The translations under genes were made by a program, and so were the position numbers. The notes below the pieces were generated by a model that ran no database searches, was not told where the DNA came from, and saw only the letters and a list, made by a program, of their open reading frames with translations. Below are positions 1 to 6,068 of a stretch of DNA of 9,136 bases, one piece after another. Position 1 is the stretch's first letter. Each line of letters opens with the position of its first letter. Source of the stretch: Lachnospiraceae bacterium UBA3826 (GTDB lineage Bacteria > Bacillota > Clostridia > Lachnospirales > Lachnospiraceae); NCBI GenBank assembly GCA_002393095.1, contig DGII01000129.1:1-9136 (forward strand), written 5' to 3'.

Positions 1-972
1 GCCGCCCATGCCGAGCTTATACAGATCTTCCTTCTCTACGCGCACATCCGCCAGCACCTTCGGCAGCACCAGATCGAAGATCGTACGTCTTGCATACATT
101 ACACAGCCGGGCAGTCCCATGATCGGAATACCGGCCTTCGTGTAAGCCAGCAGGAACATCGCCCCCGGCAGCACCGGCGCACCATACGATATTATATCCG
201 CTCCCGTATCGGCTATGGCCTTCGGTGTCTTATCATCGGGATCTACACTCATTCCTCCGCTTACAAGCACCATCTCTGCACCTTTATCGACATAATCCTC
301 TATTGCTTCAGTGATCATATCGCATTGATCCGGAAGAATTGTCTGTCCAATGACATTTATGTCATATTCCCCCAGCTTAGCCCTTAGCACCGGTCCGAAG
401 GCATCCTTTATCCTGCCTGCTGCTACCTCATTACCCGTGGTAACTATAGCCGCACTCCCTATCCTGTAGGGCTGTATGTTAAGGATCGGTTCACCCATAG
501 CGGCTTCCCTCGCCTTACGCAGCTTATCCTTCTCTATCACAAGCGGGATGATGCGTGTTCCCGCGATCACATCCCCCTCCTTCACCGGCATATCACCGTG
601 AATAGTGGCTATCATCATTTCTCCGAGCATATTGACAGCCATAAGCCTGTCTCTGTCTATCTTAAGAAGACCGGCTGCTGCCGCCCGGATCGTTATCTTG
701 CCCTCGGAAGGCTCGGAAGCACTGAAGCAGTCTCTATCACCCATGCATATCTCACGCAGTATCTCAGCCGCTTCATCCTCATGGAGCATATCTTCATTTT
801 TCTCCCATATATACAGATTCTCCTTGCCTACAGAAAGTAGTATGGGAATATCCTCCTCCGTAACTATATGCCCTTTCTTGAACACGGGACCTTTCTTAAC
901 TCCCGGAATTATCTGCGTGATATCATGACAGAGCACGCAGCCCACGGCATCCTCGGTTTTGATCAGTTTCAT
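1..972 (-). CDS. MoeA/MogA-like molybdopterin-binding protein (3' end cut by window edge)
   Basis: The reading frame is open for 324 codons from the ATG at 972 to the window edge with no stop, so the C-terminus is missing. Residues about 172-310 form a MoCF (MogA/MoeA-type) molybdopterin-binding domain: TTGNEV at 178-183, SGGMSVDPDD at 238-247 and GLPGCVMY at 286-293 correspond to the TGDE, SGGxS and LPGNP-like loops of the fold. The first ~150 residues do not show the MDGYA motif of canonical MoeA, so this is not a plain MoeA copy. The start is supported by AGGA 5 nt upstream and AAGGAG 12 nt upstream; no other in-frame start lies between it and the stop of mobAB. It ends a run of cofactor genes after formate dehydrogenase, so a role in molybdenum cofactor insertion or handover is inferred. 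The exact reaction cannot be told from sequence. The frame ends in LGMGG, probably only a short way before the true end. Confidence 0.87.
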   Translation of the reverse strand, partial: MKLIKTEDAVGCVLCHDITQIIPGVKKGPVFKKGHIVTEEDIPILLSVGKENLYIWEKNEDMLHEDEAAEILREICMGDRDCFSASEPSEGKITIRAAAAGLLKIDRDRLMAVNMLGEMMIATIHGDMPVKEGDVIAGTRIIPLVIEKDKLRKAREAAMGEPILNIQPYRIGSAAIVTTGNEVAAGRIKDAFGPVLRAKLGEYDINVIGQTILPDQCDMITEAIEDYVDKGAEMVLVSGGMSVDPDDKTPKAIADTGADIISYGAPVLPGAMFLLAYTKAGIPIMGLPGCVMYARRTIFDLVLPKVLADVRVEKEDLYKLGMGG

Positions 973-984
973 GTATATCCTGCA

Positions 985-990
985 CTCCTT
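985..990 (-). promoter_or_regulatory. Shine-Dalgarno candidate for the MoeA-like gene
   Basis: The minus strand reads AAGGAG here, 12 nt before the ATG at 972, which is a long spacer. A weaker AGGA lies nearer, at 978-981, with a 5-nt spacer. Together they support the ATG at 972. Which one the ribosome uses cannot be decided from sequence. Confidence 0.5.
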
Positions 991-996
991 ATATCC

Positions 997-1037
997 GGCA
1001 GTATCACCTGTATCACCTTTATTCCTCCGATACCGCC
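997..1037 (-). other. Possible RNA hairpin in the mobAB / MoeA-like gap
   Basis: On the transcript strand GGCGGTATC (1037-1029) can pair with GATACTGCC (1005-997) over 9 bp with one G-U wobble, leaving a 23-nt loop. On the other strand the same position would be an A-C mismatch, so the fold favours the RNA actually made. It sits just upstream of the ribosome binding site of the MoeA-like gene. There is no T-run after it, so it does not look like an intrinsic terminator. A role in translation control or RNA processing is speculation, and chance is possible because the loop is long. Confidence 0.35.
1001..1018. repeat. Tandem 9-bp direct repeat
   Basis: The plus strand carries GTATCACCT twice in immediate succession (1001-1009 and 1010-1018). 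Part of the first copy lies in the 3' arm of the possible hairpin at 997-1037, and either copy's GATAC (minus strand) could pair with the GTATC at 1033-1029. It could be a protein-binding site, part of an RNA switch between two pairings, or chance. Confidence 0.45.
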
Positions 1038-1047
1038 TGAATTTATC

Positions 1048-2118
1048 TCATATATCAAAATAATCCTTTATGCATAAGAAAATCTCCCTGACATCTGTAA
1101 GTCCGTATACCGGACAGCAGACACTCTTGGGAGATATACAGTCGGTTGCTATGCAGATAAGCGATGAAGGTTCACATACACTTTCGCTACAGATCTCTTC
1201 TCTTACGATCTCGACCTTGGGATAGGCTGATGACTTCATCCCTTCGATGATCACTACATCGGGTGCGGCAGCTACGCTCTCCATCACGGCAAGAAGCCTT
1301 CCTGCATCCGTCCTCTCACGATTGTACATAAGATAGCCCGTATCAGAGAAGACGGCTACAGCCGTTGCTCCCGCCTTCCTCACACGCTCACTGTCGCTTC
1401 CCGGTACGTCCGAGATCGTATCATGTCCATCATGCTTAATCACTCCAACCGACAGACCGTCTTTTATGAATTCATTGATAAGCTTCTCTATAAGCCCTGT
1501 CTTGCCGCTGTTACTGTATCCGCTCACGCAAAATACAAGAGGCTTAGCCGCCTCTCTTAACTCTGCCCTTGTATTGATATTCTTAACCGTCTTCCTGTCA
1601 AAGTCAGTATGCTCTAAGGAAATGTACTTCGTCCTTACACGGTTAAGTATCTCTCTTAATCTGTATCTGCCCTCACTTATAAGCTCTTCAATAACCGGCA
1701 GAACCTTTTTGGAGTATATTCCGCAAAGCGGGTGTATGTGCTCATCATCTGCTATCACATAACAGTCATAGTCCGAGCATATATATCCCGCCATATAATC
1801 TATAAGCTCTCTTGTGATAAAGGGCATATCCGCAGCACATATGAATACATAGTCCTCCGTCGCTGCAGCTATAACCTGTCTTATGCCCTCTATGGGACCT
1901 ATGCCCGCATTCTCATCATACACAACAGGCAGACCCATATCATCATATGTGTTCTTCTGCCCTGCGGATATAATGACCTCGCCTAAGCCGCCAAGCTCTC
2001 TTTTAAGTCTGTCTATGATGCGCTCATTGTCTATCCTTACAAGCGCCTTATCCTGTCCCATCCGGCTGCTTTCGCCGCCTGAGAGTATACCTGCGGATAT
2101 CCTTCGTTCTTCTTTCAT
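1048..2118 (-). CDS. mobAB: MobA-MobB fusion: molybdenum cofactor guanylyltransferase plus GTP-binding adaptor
   Basis: This 356-residue protein joins two molybdenum cofactor enzymes. Residues 1 to ~190 are MobA, which transfers GMP from GTP to molybdopterin to give the guanine dinucleotide cofactor. They show the nucleotide-binding loop LSGGESSRMGQDKA at 12-25, the metal-binding DMP at 97-99, HPLCGIY at 129-135 and a NINTRAEL ending near 180-187. Residues ~192-356 are MobB, a P-loop GTP-binding protein with GYSNSGKT at 200-207, KHDGHD at 228-233 and the strand VVIIEGMK at 288-295. Fusions of these two are known in other bacteria. The start at 2118 has AAGGA only 3 nt upstream, a short spacer, and begins 20 bp after the moeA stop. 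The product suits the neighbouring formate dehydrogenase, whose family uses bis-MGD. The TGA stop is in frame with the next gene's start, 25 codons on. Confidence 0.95.
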   Translation of the reverse strand: MKEERRISAGILSGGESSRMGQDKALVRIDNERIIDRLKRELGGLGEVIISAGQKNTYDDMGLPVVYDENAGIGPIEGIRQVIAAATEDYVFICAADMPFITRELIDYMAGYICSDYDCYVIADDEHIHPLCGIYSKKVLPVIEELISEGRYRLREILNRVRTKYISLEHTDFDRKTVKNINTRAELREAAKPLVFCVSGYSNSGKTGLIEKLINEFIKDGLSVGVIKHDGHDTISDVPGSDSERVRKAGATAVAVFSDTGYLMYNRERTDAGRLLAVMESVAAAPDVVIIEGMKSSAYPKVEIVREEICSESVCEPSSLICIATDCISPKSVCCPVYGLTDVREIFLCIKDYFDI

Positions 2119-2138
2119 CTTTCCTTTTCTGTCCTGTC

Positions 2139-3350
2139 TTATCTATTTCCGGTCTCTCTTGTCCTTCTTATCTTCACTCTGTCTCCGACACTTACATGAC
2201 ATCCTGCCGGTATATCAATATAGCAGTTGCATCTGTCCATATTACCGAATACAGATGACATATGCCTTGCATCCGGAAGATATACACTTCCCTCTCTTAC
2301 ATCTGCGCGGACAAAGCGCCTTAGCTTATTCACTTTATCATAAGGGTCAGCAAGTATCGCTTCCTCAGGCTCATATATGTAATGCTTACTGCCCATAAGC
2401 CCTGCGGCTATATAAGGAAAGTACAGATCGAAGTTGACCAGTGCCGCATACGGATTCCCCGAAAGAGACAGTATCACCTTACCCTTATATATACCTGCCA
2501 TGGTAGGCGTACCGGGCTGTATGTTCACTCCGGCAAAAAGCCTCTCTATCCCCATCTGCTCATATACCTCAGGAATAAGATCTCTCTTGCCCACGGAGAC
2601 TCCGCCTGTGGTGATCACCGCATCGGATATATCAAAAGCATGCGATAAGCTCCTCTTGATCTCATCAGTATCATCAGGACAGATCACAGTCTCGGATACG
2701 CTTAAAGCCTCACCCTTAACCGATGCGCACAGCATACTTAAGATGCTGTTATATATCTTACCCTTCGGCAGAGCTTCACCCGGACTTACAAGCTCACTTC
2801 CGGTTGAGATAAGCGCGATCCTTGCCGGTCTTCTTACCCTTATCTCTGACATGCCGAGAGATGCCGCAAGACCAAGACCTGTCCTTCCAAGCCTTGTTCC
2901 TGACTGTATCACTGTATCTCCGGCATCTGCCTCCTCACCTTTATGACAGTAATTCATATAAGGGCCCACAGCATTATATATAAGGACCTCCTCCTCGCCG
3001 TAGTCGGTATCCTCCTGCCTGACCACAGCGTCATAGCCGTCCGGTATCATGGCGCCTGTCATTACCCTGACTGCACTGCCCTTCTCATATATATAATCCC
3101 TGTTATCTCCCGCATACATCTGTCCTATGACCTTAAGCCTTACGGGAGTGTCTGCGCCTGCTGCCTTAATATCCTCTGCTCTTACCGCATATCCGTCCAT
3201 GGCGGAACGGTTGAACGCAGGTACAGGCTTTATGGCCTTAATGTCTTCGGCATTGATCATCCCTGCTGCCTCGGCTAACGGTATGCGGATTTCATCCTTT
3301 ATCATGCTTATTGAAGCTGAGATGGCTTCTATGGCCTGTTCTATCTCCAT
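2139..3350 (-). CDS. moeA: Molybdopterin molybdenumtransferase MoeA
   Basis: MoeA inserts molybdate into adenylylated molybdopterin, the step before MobA. At 403 residues it is the usual length for bacterial MoeA. Family motifs run in order: PAFNRSAMDGYAV at 44-56, VRVMTGAMIP at 94-103, STGSELV at 182-188, TTGGVSVGKRD at 247-257 and LSLSGNPYAALV at 294-305, followed by a C-terminal beta-barrel-like domain IV to residue ~395. Acidic residues matching the known catalytic set of the E. coli enzyme appear kept by motif alignment (D52, E186, D226/D227, D257). The ATG at 3350 lies 18 bp after the formate dehydrogenase stop. Its ribosome site is weak (AGGA with an 11-nt spacer, another only 1 nt away), so translation may depend on coupling to the upstream gene. 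The start fits the family N-terminus well. It probably serves the dehydrogenase directly upstream. Confidence 0.96.
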   Translation of the reverse strand: MEIEQAIEAISASISMIKDEIRIPLAEAAGMINAEDIKAIKPVPAFNRSAMDGYAVRAEDIKAAGADTPVRLKVIGQMYAGDNRDYIYEKGSAVRVMTGAMIPDGYDAVVRQEDTDYGEEEVLIYNAVGPYMNYCHKGEEADAGDTVIQSGTRLGRTGLGLAASLGMSEIRVRRPARIALISTGSELVSPGEALPKGKIYNSILSMLCASVKGEALSVSETVICPDDTDEIKRSLSHAFDISDAVITTGGVSVGKRDLIPEVYEQMGIERLFAGVNIQPGTPTMAGIYKGKVILSLSGNPYAALVNFDLYFPYIAAGLMGSKHYIYEPEEAILADPYDKVNKLRRFVRADVREGSVYLPDARHMSSVFGNMDRCNCYIDIPAGCHVSVGDRVKIRRTRETGNR

Positions 3351-3368
3351 ATCCTGTACTATCCTATA

Positions 3369-6068
3369 TCATATCTTAGCTATATTGACCGCGCAAACCT
3401 TATATTCCGGTATCCTTGCGAAGTCATCAAGAGCCGCATTGGTAAGCTCATTAACGGGCGAATCCGGGAAATGGAACGGCATCCATGTCTCACCCTCCGA
3501 TACCTTTCTTCCCACTCTGGCAGTGGCTGTTATGCTGCCTCGTCTGCTGCTTACGCTTATTTTCTCACCGTTATCTATACCAAGTCTCTCGGCATCCTTA
3601 TGATTGACCTCTATGAAGCCCTCTCCTGATATATCCATAAGTCCCTCGGATCTGGATGTCATAGCTGCCGCATTATAGTGATACAGTATGCGTCCGGTCA
3701 TGAGTATGAAAGGATATTCCTCATCCGGAAGCTCCTGTGACTCCTTATATACAGCAGGATACAGATAGGCTTTGCCTCGTACCGGGCCGCCTGCATGCAT
3801 TATGGGCGTTCCGGGATGATCCTTACCCGTACACGGCCACTGTAAGCTCTCTCCGGCATCAAGTCTTGCATGTGATATACCTGCGAAGCTTGGTGTTACC
3901 GAGGCAATCTCATCCATGATCTCTGCCGGTGTAAGGTATGGTTGCTTATATCCCATGGCATTCATAAGGTCTGTGAGTATATCCGTATCAGGACGCATAT
4001 TGCCCTTAAGTGTCACTGCCTTCCTGATACGCTGAACGCGCCTCTCCGTATTGCTGAATGTACCTTCCTTCTCCGCATAGCTTATTCCCGGAAGTATCAC
4101 ATCCGCATATTCGGCTGTCCTTGTCATGAACAGATCCTGTACCACGAAGAAGTCAAGACTTTTAAGCGCCTTGATTATATGATGTGTATCCGGATCAGAT
4201 ACCACCGGGTCCTCTCCGCATATATACAGTCCTTTGATCTTACCCTCTATGGCAGCCGGAAATACCTCCGTGGCCTTAAGTCCGGGATTAGGATTAAGTG
4301 CAACACCCCATGCCGCCTCGAATTTCTTCCTTACCTCTTCATTATCCACCTTCTGATATCCGGGATAATCCGTAGGCATGGCTCCCATATCACAGGCACC
4401 CTGCACATTATTCTGTCCTCTTAAGGGGTTCACGCCGCAGCCGCTTCTGCCTATCTTGCCGCACAGCACAGCCATATTGGACATGCTCATTACACCCTCC
4501 GTACCGGTAGAGTGCTCTGTTACACCCAGACAGTATATGATCGGAGCCTTCTTAGCCGTTGCATACATCCTAGCGGCTTCGATAAGCATATCGGGATCGA
4601 TATGGCATATCTCTCCCACCCTTTCGGGAGTATAGTCCTTAACGATATTCTTAAGTTCTTCGTAGCCCTCCGCATACTTCTCTATATATTCATGATCTAC
4701 AAGATCCTCTTTGATCATCACATGCATCATGCCGTTGGCAAAAGCCACATTGGTTCCGGGACGCAGCTTGATATGTATATCAGCCTGCCCGGACAGACCT
4801 ATATCTCTTGGATCAACCACTATAAGCCTCGTTCCGTCTTTAACCGCGCGACGTATCTGCATACCCACAACGGGATGTGCTTCCTCAGGATTGGAGCCTA
4901 CAAGCAATATGCAGTCAACATCATGTGTGATATCGTGTATGGGATTGGTCATGGCACCTGAGCCAAGTGTCCTGGCAAGTCCCGATACCGAAGCAGAATG
5001 ACATACTCTTGCGCAGTTATCCGTATTATTGGTGCCAAAGCAGGTACGAACCATCTTCTGTACCATGTATATGTCTTCATTGGCTGACCTTGAGCATGCG
5101 AAGCCTGCCAGAGACTCACTTCCGTACTTTTCCTTAAGCTCCATGAATCTCTTCGCAGTATATTCTATCGCCTCTTCCCATGTGACCTTCCTGAATTCTC
5201 CTGTCTCTCTGTCCTTTATCAGAGGATCGGTGAGTCTGTCCTTAGCATGGACGAAGTCGAAGCTGCCCGATCTGCCCTTTACGCATAATCTGTGGTGGTT
5301 GGACGGCCCGTTAGCCGGCTCCACATTGACAATCTTATCATCCTTAACCACAAGGTAATACTGACAGCCCGTAGCGCAGTGTGGACATGTCGTGAGCACC
5401 TTTTTGACCTCCCAGTTCCTGTATGACTTCTCTCTCTTAAGAGTAAGTGCACCCGTAGGACACACACTGGCACAGTTGCCGCAGCTCTCACAGCCACTCT
5501 CCCTATAATCCTTGCCAAAGGGAGCGTCCACTATATGATATGTTCCCGACCTTGAGCTCTTAAGCGTACCATTGCAGGCTATGTTGTGACACACATTGAT
5601 ACAGCGCTGGCAGTGTATACACTTGCTGGGATCATAGCTTATGAAGGGATTGTCATCCTGAATGGGAAGCTTATTCTCTATCTTCACTCTTGATCCGATG
5701 TGATCCGCATGCCCGACATTATATCTGTTGCAGAGATTCTGCAGCTCGCATGTACCGTTGGCCGGACAGCTCATGCAGTCCTGATTATGATTGGAGAGTA
5801 TGAGCTTTAGCATGGACACCCTGTGGCTTTCAAGCCTCTCCGATTCGGTGACAAGTTTCATGCCTTCCCTTGCCTTTGTCCTGCAGGCGGCATAGAGCTT
5901 GCCCGTATCCTCATCCTCTACCATGCACAGACGGCACATACCTATGTCGCTGACTCCCTCCATATAGCACAGTGTAGGTATATCTATCCCGTTCTTACGG
6001 GCTGCATCCAGAATTGTAGTATTCTCCTCGACCTCATAATTGACTTTGTTGATCGTGATATTTAGCAT
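3369..6068 (-). CDS. fdhA: Formate dehydrogenase, catalytic alpha subunit (molybdenum, cysteine type)
   Basis: This 899-residue enzyme interconverts formate and CO2 at a molybdenum bis-MGD centre, probably in the cytoplasm since no signal peptide or twin-arginine motif is visible. The N-terminus resembles NuoG/HydA: a [2Fe-2S] ferredoxin domain (C34, C45, C48, C62), a His-Cys cluster motif (H94, C98, C101, C107) and two [4Fe-4S] ferredoxin motifs (C150/C153/C156/C160 and C193/C196/C199/C203). The molybdopterin oxidoreductase part begins with another [4Fe-4S] site (C228, C231, C235, C262). NCARVCH at 351-357 puts C356 at the metal-ligand position with catalytic H357, and RGQNNVQGACDMG at 550-562 holds the formate-binding arginine. 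The dinucleotide-binding domain fills the C-terminus, about 785-899. These signatures separate it from nitrate reductases. C356 is encoded by TGT at 5001-5003, not the selenocysteine TGA of E. coli FdhF. The start overlaps the flavoprotein stop by 7 bp and has a strong ribosome site, so the two are probably made together. Confidence 0.95.
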   Translation of the reverse strand: MLNITINKVNYEVEENTTILDAARKNGIDIPTLCYMEGVSDIGMCRLCMVEDEDTGKLYAACRTKAREGMKLVTESERLESHRVSMLKLILSNHNQDCMSCPANGTCELQNLCNRYNVGHADHIGSRVKIENKLPIQDDNPFISYDPSKCIHCQRCINVCHNIACNGTLKSSRSGTYHIVDAPFGKDYRESGCESCGNCASVCPTGALTLKREKSYRNWEVKKVLTTCPHCATGCQYYLVVKDDKIVNVEPANGPSNHHRLCVKGRSGSFDFVHAKDRLTDPLIKDRETGEFRKVTWEEAIEYTAKRFMELKEKYGSESLAGFACSRSANEDIYMVQKMVRTCFGTNNTDNCARVCHSASVSGLARTLGSGAMTNPIHDITHDVDCILLVGSNPEEAHPVVGMQIRRAVKDGTRLIVVDPRDIGLSGQADIHIKLRPGTNVAFANGMMHVMIKEDLVDHEYIEKYAEGYEELKNIVKDYTPERVGEICHIDPDMLIEAARMYATAKKAPIIYCLGVTEHSTGTEGVMSMSNMAVLCGKIGRSGCGVNPLRGQNNVQGACDMGAMPTDYPGYQKVDNEEVRKKFEAAWGVALNPNPGLKATEVFPAAIEGKIKGLYICGEDPVVSDPDTHHIIKALKSLDFFVVQDLFMTRTAEYADVILPGISYAEKEGTFSNTERRVQRIRKAVTLKGNMRPDTDILTDLMNAMGYKQPYLTPAEIMDEIASVTPSFAGISHARLDAGESLQWPCTGKDHPGTPIMHAGGPVRGKAYLYPAVYKESQELPDEEYPFILMTGRILYHYNAAAMTSRSEGLMDISGEGFIEVNHKDAERLGIDNGEKISVSSRRGSITATARVGRKVSEGETWMPFHFPDSPVNELTNAALDDFARIPEYKVCAVNIAKI

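Noticed and set aside
997..1037. Intrinsic terminator after mobAB
   Set aside because: The stem is followed by a purine-rich ribosome site, not a T-run, and its 23-nt loop is too long for a typical terminator.
1048..1050. TGA as a selenocysteine codon joining mobAB to the next gene
   Set aside because: Neither protein family uses selenocysteine here, the MobB domain is complete before the stop, and the downstream gene has its own ribosome site. The hairpin nearby is in the wrong place and too weakly supported to argue for recoding.
598..1077. Overlapping plus-strand open frames near the left edge
   Set aside because: They run opposite the MoeA-like gene, overlap each other in different frames, and show no family motif.
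5279..5518. A 79-codon minus-strand frame inside fdhA
   Set aside because: It is an alternative frame across the fdhA ferredoxin-cluster region, where the annotated frame has exact cysteine motifs.
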